Below, piece after piece: positions 41,714 to 50,379 of a DNA stretch of 64,000 nt (positions within the stretch are counted from its first letter, which is position 1; the number at the start of each line of letters is the position of its first letter). Origin of the DNA: Corynebacterium sp. (lineage in GTDB: Bacteria; Actinomycetota; Actinomycetes; Mycobacteriales; Mycobacteriaceae); the NCBI RefSeq assembly GCF_022712275.1, contig NZ_JALAGU010000016.1, positions 35,407-99,406 on the forward strand, read 5' to 3'. The notes beneath the pieces are model-generated. The model saw only the letters and a program-made list of their open reading frames with translations, made no database searches and had not been told where the DNA came from. The position numbers were made by a program, and so were the translations under genes.

Positions 41714-43042
41714 GTGGCACAAACTCCCCGCGGTAGCCGTCTCCCGCGTTTCACCGAAGACGATGCTGTACGCGCCGCTCTGGATCTCGGTATCTCGGAG
41801 TTCACCATGTCCCGCGTCGCCCGCGCTCTCGGCGTGACGACCCCCGCCCTCTACCGGCTTTTCCCGACACGTGATGATCTCACCGCAGCCTGCCTCGCAA
41901 CGATCGGCCGCGATCAGCCGGAATCACCGGGCAACCTTCCCTGGCGCCAGTCTCTCTCCGTGTTCGCAGACCAGCTGTGGTCCACCCTGCTGCACTACCC
42001 CGGGCTGAGCGAGGTGGTGTCGACCTTCCCCCGGTCCCTCGGCAACGCACTGCAACCCACCCGCCGGATGGTCTGGAATCTGACCAGGCAGGGTTTCACC
42101 TACCCACAGACCCTCTTCGCCACCCAGTACCTCACGGACCTGGCGACCACTGCCACCGCCCAACTCCACCGTCAGATCACCCGCGTCGGCACAGGCCCGG
42201 ACGCCGACGCACTCACCGTGAACTTGCACCGCCTGTACCGCACCCACGTCCATGTCCTCCTCGACGGACTCGCCGCCAGTGCCCCCCCACTTCCCGGCGA
42301 TGAAGGGGCCTCTCGCTGTCCCGGTCCACGAAGGGCCCACCCACCGATGATCTCCTCACAGACCGGTGCCCCGGATCCGGGGTCCCCACGCCGCGCCACA
42401 GGAAGGCCCCCGAAGTTCACCGCCGAGGATGCCGTCCGGGCCGCCCTCCGGGTCGGCATCGCAGACTTCACGATGGGTGAGGTCGCGCGGACCCTCGGCG
42501 TCACCACCCCGGCGCTCTACCGGCTCTTCCCTGGACGGGCCGACCTCGTCGACGCCTGCTTCCGGCACATTCTCGCGGAGATGCCGCTCACTCCCCCGGC
42601 ATCCGAGAAGGCAGCGTGGCGCGAGATTCTCAGCGAGACCGCGGAACACACCTGGCAGCTGCTCACCCGGTACCCCGGGCTCGACCTGGTCCTCCACTCA
42701 TACCCGGGTCTTCTGCGGGAAGTGTGGCCCGGCAACGAGTACCTCCACCAACGGCTGCGGCCGTTGGGCTACTCCCTGCCCCAGGCCACCTTCGTCGCAG
42801 TCCACATCGGAAGCCTCACCACCGCCGCCACGGCCCGCCTTCGGCGTCGGACGGCGGAACTGACCCGGCCGTCTGGTACTGTCGCCCCGCCCCGTACGTT
42901 CAGTGCCGAGGGAGTGGAGATCACCGACCTCGACGAGCTGTACGAGGCTTCGTACCGTCACTGGCGGCAGTGCATCGACTTCTTCCTCGACCAGTTGGGC
43001 ACCCTGGACGGCAACTGGCCGGAGCACTCCGTCCAGGCCTGA
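41714..43042 (+). CDS. Single-chain double TetR regulator (two fused TetR units)
   Basis: One continuous 442-residue frame holds two complete TetR-like units. Unit 1 (about 10-200) has PRFTEDDAVRAALDLGISEFTMSRVARALGVTTPALYRLFPTRDDL. Unit 2 (about 232-440) has PKFTAEDAVRAALRVGIADFTMGEVARTLGVTTPALYRLFPGRADL. Each is followed by its own helical domain with a WxxLLxxYPGL motif. The linker (about 200-230) is Pro/Gly/Ser-rich. TetR proteins normally dimerise, so this looks like a covalent pseudo-dimer from tandem duplication. The start is GTG 41714. It lies upstream of the divergent sortase operon and converges with the MFS gene. Confidence 0.85.
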   Translation: MAQTPRGSRLPRFTEDDAVRAALDLGISEFTMSRVARALGVTTPALYRLFPTRDDLTAACLATIGRDQPESPGNLPWRQSLSVFADQLWSTLLHYPGLSEVVSTFPRSLGNALQPTRRMVWNLTRQGFTYPQTLFATQYLTDLATTATAQLHRQITRVGTGPDADALTVNLHRLYRTHVHVLLDGLAASAPPLPGDEGASRCPGPRRAHPPMISSQTGAPDPGSPRRATGRPPKFTAEDAVRAALRVGIADFTMGEVARTLGVTTPALYRLFPGRADLVDACFRHILAEMPLTPPASEKAAWREILSETAEHTWQLLTRYPGLDLVLHSYPGLLREVWPGNEYLHQRLRPLGYSLPQATFVAVHIGSLTTAATARLRRRTAELTRPSGTVAPPRTFSAEGVEITDLDELYEASYRHWRQCIDFFLDQLGTLDGNWPEHSVQA

Positions 43043-43192
43043 CCCTCCCAACCCGCGAAAACCCCACCCTGAGCACCTCTAACCCGGCGGGAGTGGCCAC
43101 ACCTGCGCGGAGCAGGTCTTCCCCTCCGCCAGGTCGTCGGCCAGACCGGACGGCGGGGGCAGGAGGATTAAGATGGTGGACGCGGGGGCGGG

Positions 43193-44821
43193 TCACTCAC
43201 CGCCGTGACTGACGCCCGCCGGGATCTCGTGCGGCCGGTAGTTCGGCAGGCGGGACGCCGGGATGGCCGCCACCGCACTGATGCCGGCGAGCAGCAGCAG
43301 ACCGAGACGCATGGAGTCGAGGCGGGCGTCTTCGTTGACCTCGACAGCGGCATCGATCTGCACGTCGGAGGCACCCGTGGCGGCGAAGGCCTCACGCAGG
43401 TCGTCGTTGCTTATGAACGTCGACTCGTCGAACTCCGCCTGGGCGATCAGCTCCTCCGGCAGTTCAGGGTGGTCGTCCATCGCGTTGATGATGCCGCTGC
43501 TGAGCAGGGTGACGACCACCGCGCCCATCAGTGCCGTGCCGACCGCGGAAGCGAGGTTCTGGGTCGTCCCCCGCACCGACCCCACATCACCGGCGAGTTC
43601 CTTCGGCGATGCCGTGACCAGGACGTTGAACACGAGCGTGACCAGGGCACCCTGACCGATACCGAAGACGATCAGACCGAGGATCGTCGGAAAGGTCTCC
43701 CAGTTGTTCGTGACGACGAACGCCAGCCACACCAGGGCAACGGTGGTCAGCACGAAAGAGAACAGGGCGATGGTCCGGGGTGCGAACTTCCTGTAGAGGA
43801 ACACCACGGCGGAGGCGGTGAGGAAAACAGTGAGGTTGAACGGGAGCATCGCCATCGAGGTCGAGAACGCGGTGCGTCCCTGTACGACCTGGATGTAGGT
43901 CGGGATGGTGAAGTTCACCGCCGCCTCCATTGCCACGATGATGAACATCGCGTAGACAGCGGCCCGTTCTTTCGGACTGCGCAGGACGGAGAGGTCGACG
44001 AGCTGGACCTTGCCGGCGTCCCCACGTCGTGCGGTCCACCAGAAGAAGAGAGACCCGAGGATGATACCGCCCACAATGAACAGCAGGGCCGGGGACAACT
44101 CGCCGATGGCGAACGGTGCGTCCTCCTCTGCCCGGAGGATGCCCCAGCCATTGAGGTTGTTGAAGCCCAGGGTCAGCAGCACCACCGCAGCTCCGATGAT
44201 GACGGACGCCGTGACATCAATCTTCACGGTCGTGTCGCCCGGGACCTTCTCGAGGGTCCAGGTAAGGAAGAACACCGCGACCGCCAGCCCGAGGGTGATG
44301 ATGAACACGGGACGCCAGCCGACGAGGGTGCCGATCGTCCCGCCGACGAGGAAGGCCGCCATACCGGAGAACGCCCGGGCCGACCCGAGTGAACCAACCG
44401 CGGTCGCCTGCTGGTCACCATGGTAGTTCTGGGCGATCAGGGCGACCAGTGCCGGCACGATGAGGGCAGCGGAAGCGCCCGCGAGGAACTGTCCACCGAT
44501 CGCCCAGCCCACCGACGGCGAGAAGATCATCATCAGGGAGGAGACCGCGAATACCGCAACCACCGTACGGAACACTCCGAGCCATCCCAACCGCTGCCCC
44601 ACCTTGGCACCGGTCATCACCAGGGCGGCGACAGCGAGGCCGTATATCACGATCGTGGTGGAGGCCGTGGTCGGGGAGACGTTGAAGTCCTCGACCATGC
44701 CGCCGAGGGAGATCGGTAGTGCGGCGACATTGAAGGACATGAGGACCTGGGCGAGGAACAGGCCCACCATCGGTAGCCAGGACCGCCGTTCCTCCTGCTG
44801 CTTCCCGGTTGTCGTACTCAT
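43193..44821 (-). CDS. MFS transporter, DHA2/EmrB-like
   Basis: This 542-residue permease has about 14 predicted membrane helices. Motif A-like sequence GAKVGQRLGWLGVFRTV follows helix 2, and GMVEDFNVSPTTASTTIVIYGLAVAAL is typical of drug:H+ antiporters of the 14-helix group. A C-terminal cytosolic acidic segment (DESTFISNDDLREAF) precedes the last helix. It lies 53 bp downstream of the glutaminase gene in the same direction, so the pair may form an operon and the transporter may handle an amino-acid-related compound. The substrate is not identifiable. Confidence 0.85.
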   Translation of the reverse strand: MSTTTGKQQEERRSWLPMVGLFLAQVLMSFNVAALPISLGGMVEDFNVSPTTASTTIVIYGLAVAALVMTGAKVGQRLGWLGVFRTVVAVFAVSSLMMIFSPSVGWAIGGQFLAGASAALIVPALVALIAQNYHGDQQATAVGSLGSARAFSGMAAFLVGGTIGTLVGWRPVFIITLGLAVAVFFLTWTLEKVPGDTTVKIDVTASVIIGAAVVLLTLGFNNLNGWGILRAEEDAPFAIGELSPALLFIVGGIILGSLFFWWTARRGDAGKVQLVDLSVLRSPKERAAVYAMFIIVAMEAAVNFTIPTYIQVVQGRTAFSTSMAMLPFNLTVFLTASAVVFLYRKFAPRTIALFSFVLTTVALVWLAFVVTNNWETFPTILGLIVFGIGQGALVTLVFNVLVTASPKELAGDVGSVRGTTQNLASAVGTALMGAVVVTLLSSGIINAMDDHPELPEELIAQAEFDESTFISNDDLREAFAATGASDVQIDAAVEVNEDARLDSMRLGLLLLAGISAVAAIPASRLPNYRPHEIPAGVSHGGE

Positions 44822-44874
44822 CGGTTGTTTCTCCTCTGTGTCAGTTTGTGGGTCGATACACCTGCCCGCATATG

Positions 44875-45906
44875 TCAGGTCGCGTCAGGTAGCTCCGGAA
44901 GATGGCCGAGCTGGCCGGCCGCCGAGGCGAACAGGTTCAGTCCCAACGACCGGGACAGGTACGAGCACACCCGTTGACCGCGCACACTCGTGCCCGCCGG
45001 GTCCAACGGCGGCGCGTACGCCGCGACGGCACACTTCCCCGGTGCGACAGCGACGATGCCGCCGGAGACACCTGACTTCGCCGGCATCCCGATCTCGAAC
45101 ATCCACTCCCCGGAACACTCGTACATCCCGCAGGACGCCAGGACGGCGATCGTGTCCCGGCAGACTTCCGGGGAGACCACGTACTCACCGGTCACCGGGT
45201 TCACTCCGCCGTTCGCTAGAGTCGCACCCATCACCGAGAGATCCGTGACCGTCACCGACAGAGAGCACTGGCGGGTGTAGACCTCGACGACGGGCCCCGG
45301 TTCCCGGGTGATCCGCCCGTAACTCTCCAGCAACCGGGCGATCGCCCGGTTGCGCTGGTTGGTTGCCATCTCCTCGGCGAAGACCTCCTCGTCCACGGTC
45401 AGTTCCCGACCCGCGAAGCGGGACAGTCCGGCACGGATGAACTCCCACTGCGCATCCGGGGTCTCCCCCGGGACGAGGGCGGTCGTCGCCATCGCACCGG
45501 CATTGACCATCGGATTGCCGGGGGACCCGGCGGAGAGTTCCACCGCCATCACCGAGTTGAAGGAACGGCCGGTGTTGTTCACTCCCACCGTCTCGTGGAC
45601 CTGGTCATGCCCCGACTCCTCGCAGACGAGAGCGAAGACGAAGGCCTTGGAGATCGACTGGATCGTGAAGACGGCGTCGGTGTCCCCCGCGGAATCGGTC
45701 ACACCGGCCGCATCCGTGAGAGCGACACCGAACAGGTCAGGATCTACGCGGCCGAGCGGGGGAATGTAGTCGGCTACCTGACCACCACAGCGGTCCCGGT
45801 AGCGGTTGTAGGCCGCGTCGACGAGCCGGGTGACTGTCCCCTCGGAAGGCAGCGGTCCGGTGAGAGCATGCTGCACGACAGCAGATCCGTCGGCGATCTC
45901 GAACAT
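44875..45906 (-). CDS. glsA: Glutaminase
   Basis: This beta-lactamase-fold glutaminase (343 aa) hydrolyses glutamine to glutamate and ammonia. Catalytic SxxK is in FTIQSISKAFVFALVC. Further family blocks are NSVMAVELSAGSPGNPMVNAGAMATTALV, YTRQCSLSVTVTDLSVMGATLANGGVNP and PAKSGVSGGIVAVAPG. ATG 45906 has GAGGAG 8 nt upstream and is preferred to GTG 45915. The 53-bp gap to the MFS gene suggests co-transcription. It is divergent from thyA over a 250-bp region in which I see only the thyA promoter. Confidence 0.94.
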   Translation of the reverse strand: MFEIADGSAVVQHALTGPLPSEGTVTRLVDAAYNRYRDRCGGQVADYIPPLGRVDPDLFGVALTDAAGVTDSAGDTDAVFTIQSISKAFVFALVCEESGHDQVHETVGVNNTGRSFNSVMAVELSAGSPGNPMVNAGAMATTALVPGETPDAQWEFIRAGLSRFAGRELTVDEEVFAEEMATNQRNRAIARLLESYGRITREPGPVVEVYTRQCSLSVTVTDLSVMGATLANGGVNPVTGEYVVSPEVCRDTIAVLASCGMYECSGEWMFEIGMPAKSGVSGGIVAVAPGKCAVAAYAPPLDPAGTSVRGQRVCSYLSRSLGLNLFASAAGQLGHLPELPDAT

Positions 45907-46143
45907 GGTCCCCACTCCTCTGTGCGACGGAACAGTTCGACTGTGAGTTCAGGAAAAACTGTAGTGGCGCCGGTGGTCCCCGGCAACAGCTTTCCCAGTG
46001 GGACGATATATCCGGTTCATACGCCGTCGCCGGCCCCGGGTGCCCGGCCCGGGGCGCTGTCCCTTCCCGCAACGTCGGCGCGGGATCCGGCAGCTGACCG
46101 CTACTCCGGGCCGCCTGCAATGACCTGCCCACCGACACTCGCC

Positions 46144-46159
46144 TATTCTGGGACCCATG
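46144..46159 (+). promoter_or_regulatory. -10 box of a leaderless promoter (thyA)
   Basis: TATTCT at 46144-46149 plus 7 nt leads to ATG 46157. The sequence CGCCTATTCTGG is identical at hisN (15152-15163 region). Confidence 0.6.
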
Positions 46160-46978
46160 AGTGTCGCACCACCGGTCTCCCCCGTCCACACACCCTACGA
46201 GAACCTCCTCCGCGAGATCCTGGAACACGGCATCCACAAGGACGACCGCACCGGCACCGGCACCCGCAGCCTGTTCGCCCGCCAGATGCGTTTCGACCTG
46301 GCCGAGGGATTCCCGCTGATCACCACGAAGAAGGTGCACCTGCACTCCATCGTCGGCGAACTGCTGTGGTTCCTCCGCGGCGACTCGAACGTCGCCTGGC
46401 TCCACGAGAACAAGGTGAGCATCTGGGACGAGTGGGCTGACGCGTCCGGAGACCTCGGCCCGGTGTACGGCGTCCAGTGGCGCAGCTGGCCGACCCCCGA
46501 CGGACGCCATATCGACCAGATCACCGCTGCCCTGGAGACGCTGAAGAACAACCCGGATTCGCGCCGCAACATCGTCTCCGCCTGGAACGTCTCCGAACTG
46601 GAGAACATGGCTCTGCCGCCGTGCCACCTCCTGTTCCAACTCTACGTCGCCGACGGGAAGCTCTCCTGCCAGCTCTACCAGCGCAGTGCGGACATGTTCC
46701 TCGGTGTGCCGTTCAACATCGCGTCCTACGCCATCCTCACCCACATGTTCGCCCAGCAGGCGGGCCTGGAGGTCGGCGAGTTCGTGTGGACCGGCGGCGA
46801 CTGCCACATCTACGACAACCACGTCGACCAGGTGAGCCTGCAACTCTCCCGCGAGGCACGTCCCTACCCGACGCTGAACCTGCACAGGGCCGCCGACCTG
46901 TTCTCCTACGGTTTCGACGACATCGAGGTCATCGGCTACGACCCGCACCCGGGTATCAAGGCTCCGGTGGCAGTCTGA
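46157..46978 (+). CDS. thyA: Thymidylate synthase
   Basis: ThyA (273 aa) methylates dUMP with methylenetetrahydrofolate. Key motifs are DDRTGTGTRSLFARQMRFDL, HLHSIVGELLWFLRGDSN, the catalytic Cys in LPPCHLLFQLYV, QRSADMFLGVPFNIASYA and HIYDNHVDQ. The start is probably leaderless. Its TGA overlaps the ATG of dfrA (TGATG), giving the classic thyA-dfrA pair, in which the second enzyme regenerates tetrahydrofolate from the dihydrofolate made here. Confidence 0.97.
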   Translation: MSVAPPVSPVHTPYENLLREILEHGIHKDDRTGTGTRSLFARQMRFDLAEGFPLITTKKVHLHSIVGELLWFLRGDSNVAWLHENKVSIWDEWADASGDLGPVYGVQWRSWPTPDGRHIDQITAALETLKNNPDSRRNIVSAWNVSELENMALPPCHLLFQLYVADGKLSCQLYQRSADMFLGVPFNIASYAILTHMFAQQAGLEVGEFVWTGGDCHIYDNHVDQVSLQLSREARPYPTLNLHRAADLFSYGFDDIEVIGYDPHPGIKAPVAV

Positions 46979-47604
46979 TGGGCACCACGGCAACCGACGC
47001 GGTATTCACCGAGCAGCCGCAGATCACCCGCGCCGATCTGCCCGGTTTCCCCGCCGACATCGAGATCGGGATGATCTGGGCGCAGACCACCGACGGTGTC
47101 ATCGGCGACGGCGCCGACATGCCCTGGTACCTGCCCGAGGACCTCAAGCACTTCCAGCAGTCCACCCTCGGCACACCCGTCGTGATGGGCAGAGTGTCCT
47201 GGGAGGCCCTCGACCCGAGATTCCGCCCCCTGCCGGGACGCGACAACCACGTCATCACACGGGACGCCACCTATGACGCCCCGGGAGGAACCGTCCACAC
47301 TTCCCTGCCGGACGCCGTCCTCGCCGCCGGGCGTTCCGCCGTGGGCACCGGAGCTTCCACCGTGTGGATCCTCGGTGGTGGCCACGTCTACCGTCAGTGC
47401 GTGCCGGTGACCGACCGGGTCGTCGTCACCGAGATCGCCTGTGGTGCCCCCGACCGTTTCCAGGTCTACGCCCCGGACATGCGGGCGGAGCCGGGCTTCA
47501 CCACCCACGACGGTCCGTGGCTGACTTCCGGGCGCGGTACCGCACTGACCGGGGAGGATCCGCTCCGCTACCGGATCTGCGAGTTCACCCGCGACAACTC
47601 CTGA
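46978..47604 (+). CDS. dfrA: Dihydrofolate reductase
   Basis: This NADPH-dependent enzyme (208 aa) reduces dihydrofolate. The N-terminal extension of about 28 residues precedes IGMIWAQTTDGVIGDGADMPWYLPEDLKHF, which contains the substrate-binding Trp-Asp/Glu region, then PVVMGRVSWEALDPRFRPLPGRDNHVITRD and VWILGGGHVYRQ. The extension is somewhat longer than in most bacterial enzymes but begins exactly at the coupled ATG. The glutaredoxin-like gene follows after 11 bp. Confidence 0.95.
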   Translation: MGTTATDAVFTEQPQITRADLPGFPADIEIGMIWAQTTDGVIGDGADMPWYLPEDLKHFQQSTLGTPVVMGRVSWEALDPRFRPLPGRDNHVITRDATYDAPGGTVHTSLPDAVLAAGRSAVGTGASTVWILGGGHVYRQCVPVTDRVVVTEIACGAPDRFQVYAPDMRAEPGFTTHDGPWLTSGRGTALTGEDPLRYRICEFTRDNS

Positions 47605-47615
47605 AAGGAACCATC

Positions 47616-47900
47616 ATGACCGCCCCCTCCGACTCCGTCGACTCCCCTGCCGTCACCCTCTACACCACCACCTGGTGCCCGTTCTGCTCCTCGCTGGTGG
47701 AGAACCTCGACCGTTCCGGCACCGCCTACGCCCGTATCGACGTCGAGGAGGATGCGGACGCCGCGGCCTGGGTCGAGTCCGTCAACAACGGCAACCGGGT
47801 CGTCCCGACCGTGATGTACGCCGACGGCTCCTACGCCACCAACCCGCCGGCAGGCCAGGTCAGGCGTCGGGTCGCCGAGCTGACCGGCGAGGCGGAGTAG
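47616..47900 (+). CDS. Glutaredoxin/mycoredoxin-like protein with CPFC active site
   Basis: This 94-residue thioredoxin-fold protein has VTLYTTTWCPFCSSLVENL (CPFC redox motif) and NNGNRVVPTVMYADGS with the cis-Pro. In actinobacteria such proteins use mycothiol or thioredoxin reductase to reduce disulfides. GAAAGG precedes ATG 47616 with good spacing. It is the third gene of thyA-dfrA-grx, where it might support DNA-precursor synthesis, though that link is only from position. Confidence 0.9.
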   Translation: MTAPSDSVDSPAVTLYTTTWCPFCSSLVENLDRSGTAYARIDVEEDADAAAWVESVNNGNRVVPTVMYADGSYATNPPAGQVRRRVAELTGEAE

Positions 47901-47945
47901 CCGGGTTAACATAGTCCACGTCGCTTCGCCCGGCGTCGCTCCACC

Positions 47946-47972
47946 ATCCCACCGCATCTGCTGCGGTGGGAT
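47946..47972 (+). terminator. Terminator of the thyA-dfrA-grx operon
   Basis: ATCCCACCGCA (47946-47956) pairs perfectly with TGCGGTGGGAT (47962-47972) and is followed by TTGTG. Confidence 0.8.
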
Positions 47973-48179
47973 TTGTGCATATTTTCGACAGTAAGTCTGA
48001 GCACAACATAAAGGTCAGACCACTGAAGGGGCTAGCGGGGGCACCCCCTGTGTGCTTTGCGTCACTGCATGTCACACAATTTCGCGGGGGTGGAACCCGT
48101 CGAGAGGGGGGCACTTTTCCGTTCCGCATTGAAATGGCTTCACACAAGTCTGTAACTTATCCCCCATCCGCAACACGGC

Positions 48180-48195
48180 TGTGACAGCTGTCACT
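48180..48195. promoter_or_regulatory. CRP/GlxR-type binding site
   Basis: TGTGACAGCTGTCACT fits the GlxR consensus TGTGA-N6-TCACA at 9 of 10 fixed positions and contains the perfect palindrome GTGACAGCTGTCAC. It lies 80 bp upstream of the DUF485 gene. In C. glutamicum carboxylate uptake genes are under GlxR and RamA/RamB. Confidence 0.65.
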
Positions 48196-48275
48196 CAATG
48201 AGTCTGCCCGGCCGTGGGCGCGACATGCTCGATATCCGTTTTTCAAGAGGGATCACCGAACACGAAAGGGAGCCC

Positions 48276-48638
48276 ATGTCGACACCCGACCCCCGGCATA
48301 CACCGACAGCCGAGGAGTTCATCGCGACGCAGCAGAGCGCCGAGTTCCGGGAACTCCGCCGTAAGCGCCGTGCCTTCACCTTCCCCATCACGATCGCCGC
48401 ACTCGTGTGGTTCGTCGCGTACGTCATCCTGGCGATGTTCGCTCCGGATCTCTACGCGAACAAGGTGTGGGGGAACATCAACCTGGGCCTGATCCTGGGT
48501 CTGCTGCAGTTCGTCACGACGTTCGTCATCACCTACGCCTACGTGAAGTACGCCGACCGCGAGCTCGAGCCGCGCGCCGAAGACATCCGGAACCGCCTTG
48601 AGCGCACCGGCCCCTACTCCGACACGAAGACTGCGTAA
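48276..48638 (+). CDS. DUF485 membrane protein, partner of the carboxylate transporter
   Basis: This small protein (120 aa) has two membrane helices (FTFPITIAALVWFVAYVILAMF and GLILGLLQFVTTFVITYAYVKYA). The DUF485 hallmark EFRELRRKRRAFTFP lies just before helix 1. DUF485 genes are almost always directly upstream of acetate/monocarboxylate:cation symporters, as here (9 bp gap). It is probably an accessory subunit. ATG 48276 with AAAGGGAG upstream is chosen. Confidence 0.9.
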   Translation: MSTPDPRHTPTAEEFIATQQSAEFRELRRKRRAFTFPITIAALVWFVAYVILAMFAPDLYANKVWGNINLGLILGLLQFVTTFVITYAYVKYADRELEPRAEDIRNRLERTGPYSDTKTA

Positions 48639-48647
48639 GGGAGCGCC

Positions 48648-50279
48648 ATGAACATCAATTTCCTCGCGGCCTCCGATTCGGACGCCGGTAACCCCGTACT
48701 CAACATCATCATCTTCGTCGCCTTCATCGTGATCACGATGACCATCGTGACGAGGGTCGGCAAGAAGACCACCCAGGCCGGTGACTTCTACACCGGTGGT
48801 GCCAGCTTCAGCGGCACCCAGAACGGTCTCGCCATCGCCGGTGACTACCTGTCGGCGGCGTCCTTCCTCGGAATCGTCGGTTCCGTCGCCCTGACCGGTT
48901 ACGACGGATTCCTCTACTCCATCGGCTTCTTCGTGGCCTGGGTCGTCGCACTGCTGCTCGTCGCCGAACCGCTGCGTAACACCGGCAAGTTCACGATGGC
49001 CGACGTGCTGTCCTTCCGCCTCAAGCAGCGTCCGGTCCGCCTCGCGGCGTCCTTCGCGACGCTCGGCGTGACGCTGTTCTACCTCATCGCGCAGATGGCA
49101 GGTGCCGGCGCACTGGTCTCCACCCTGCTGGACATCCACGAGAAGGGGGTCCAGGCCCTCATCATCGCCATCGTCGGCGCCGTGATGATCGCCTACGTCC
49201 TCATCGGCGGCATGAAGGGCACCACCTACGTCCAGATGATCAAGGCTGTCCTGCTCATCGCCGGCGTCTTCGTCATGGTCGTCCTCGTCGCCATCGCGGT
49301 GAAGGGCAACTTCTCCGAGCTGCTGCAGAACGCGGTCGACAAGCACGCCGCAGACGGAGCCGAGAACGCATCTGCCATCCTCGACCCGGGCATGAAGTAC
49401 GGCGTGGACACCGCCCACAAGATCGACTTCATCTCCCTGGGCCTGGCACTCTGCCTCGGTGTCTCCGGTCTGCCCCACGTCCTCATGCGCTTCTACACCG
49501 TCCCGACGGCCAAGGAAGCCCGTAAGTCCGTGGTCTGGGCCATCATCCTCATCGGCGCCTTCTACCTGATGACCCTGGTCGTCGGTTACGCCGCCGCATG
49601 GAAGGTCGGCCCGGAGCGCATCGGTAACTCCGCCGGTGGCGCGAACTCGGCAGCCCCGCTGCTCGCCCTGGAACTCGGTGGCTCGATCTTCATGGCGTTG
49701 ATCTCCGCGGTCGCCTTCGCCACGGTGCTTGCCGTGGTCGCCGGCCTGGCGATCACCGCCTCCGCCTCCGTGGCCCACGACCTCTACCACTCGGTGATCC
49801 GCAAGGGTCAGTCCACCGAGGAAGAGCAGGTCCGGGTCTCCAAGATCACCGTGGTCGTCCTGGGCGTCATCTCCGTGGTCCTCGGCATCCTGGCGATGGA
49901 CCAGAACGTGGCCTTCCTGGTCTCCCTGGCCTTCTGTGTCGCCGCGTCCGCGAACCTGCCGACCATCCTCTTCTCCCTCTACTGGAACAAGTTCAACACC
50001 ACCGGCGCCGTATGGTCCACCTACGGTGGTCTGATCTCCGCGCTGATCGTCCTGATCTTCTCCGACGCCGTCTCCGGTGCCACGGGAGCGATGTTCGAGA
50101 ACTCCGACTGGTCCTTCATCCCGCTGACCAACCCGGCGATCATCTCCATCCCGATCGGTTTCGCCTTCGCCATCCTCGGCACCTACCTGGGCAAGCCGGA
50201 CCACAAGGAAGCCCTGGCCGCCGAGATGGAGGTCCGCTCCCTCACCGGTGTGGGCGTCGAGGCTCCGGTCGACCACTAG
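48648..50279 (+). CDS. mctC: Monocarboxylate/acetate:cation symporter
   Basis: This sodium:solute symporter family protein (543 aa, about 13 helices) is of the ActP/MctC type, importing acetate, propionate or pyruvate. Typical segments are RVGKKTTQAGDFYTGGASFSGTQNGLAIAGDYLSAASFLGI and GLPHVLMRFYTVPTAKEARKSV. A ribosome site (AAGGGAG) precedes ATG 48648. It forms an operon with DUF485 and ends at a strong hairpin. It closely resembles C. glutamicum MctC in layout; the exact substrate range is inferred. Confidence 0.92.
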   Translation: MNINFLAASDSDAGNPVLNIIIFVAFIVITMTIVTRVGKKTTQAGDFYTGGASFSGTQNGLAIAGDYLSAASFLGIVGSVALTGYDGFLYSIGFFVAWVVALLLVAEPLRNTGKFTMADVLSFRLKQRPVRLAASFATLGVTLFYLIAQMAGAGALVSTLLDIHEKGVQALIIAIVGAVMIAYVLIGGMKGTTYVQMIKAVLLIAGVFVMVVLVAIAVKGNFSELLQNAVDKHAADGAENASAILDPGMKYGVDTAHKIDFISLGLALCLGVSGLPHVLMRFYTVPTAKEARKSVVWAIILIGAFYLMTLVVGYAAAWKVGPERIGNSAGGANSAAPLLALELGGSIFMALISAVAFATVLAVVAGLAITASASVAHDLYHSVIRKGQSTEEEQVRVSKITVVVLGVISVVLGILAMDQNVAFLVSLAFCVAASANLPTILFSLYWNKFNTTGAVWSTYGGLISALIVLIFSDAVSGATGAMFENSDWSFIPLTNPAIISIPIGFAFAILGTYLGKPDHKEALAAEMEVRSLTGVGVEAPVDH

Positions 50280-50325
50280 GATCCGACTCCTCCGACACAC
50301 CACCGCCGACCACCGCACCACCCCT

Positions 50326-50356
50326 GGACCCCCGCACCTCACCGGTGCGGGGGTCC
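50326..50356 (+). terminator. Terminator after mctC
   Basis: GGACCCCCGCACC (50326-50338) pairs perfectly with GGTGCGGGGGTCC (50344-50356) and is followed by GTTCGTTT. Confidence 0.85.
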
Positions 50357-50363
50357 GTTCGTT

Positions 50364-50379
50364 TACGCTGGTCACCATG
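50364..50379 (+). promoter_or_regulatory. -10 box of a leaderless promoter (antiporter)
   Basis: TACGCT at 50364-50369 is followed by 7 nt and ATG 50377, immediately after the mctC terminator. Confidence 0.5.

Larger units (their letters stand above)
47901..48275. other. 375-bp regulatory region upstream of DUF485-mctC
   Basis: This region contains the terminator at 47946-47972 and then about 300 bp without a gene, which probably holds the DUF485-mctC promoter. It is rich in G-runs (candidate RamA-type GGGG sites near 48030-48110) and ends with the CRP/GlxR-like palindrome at 48180-48195. Confidence 0.55.
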
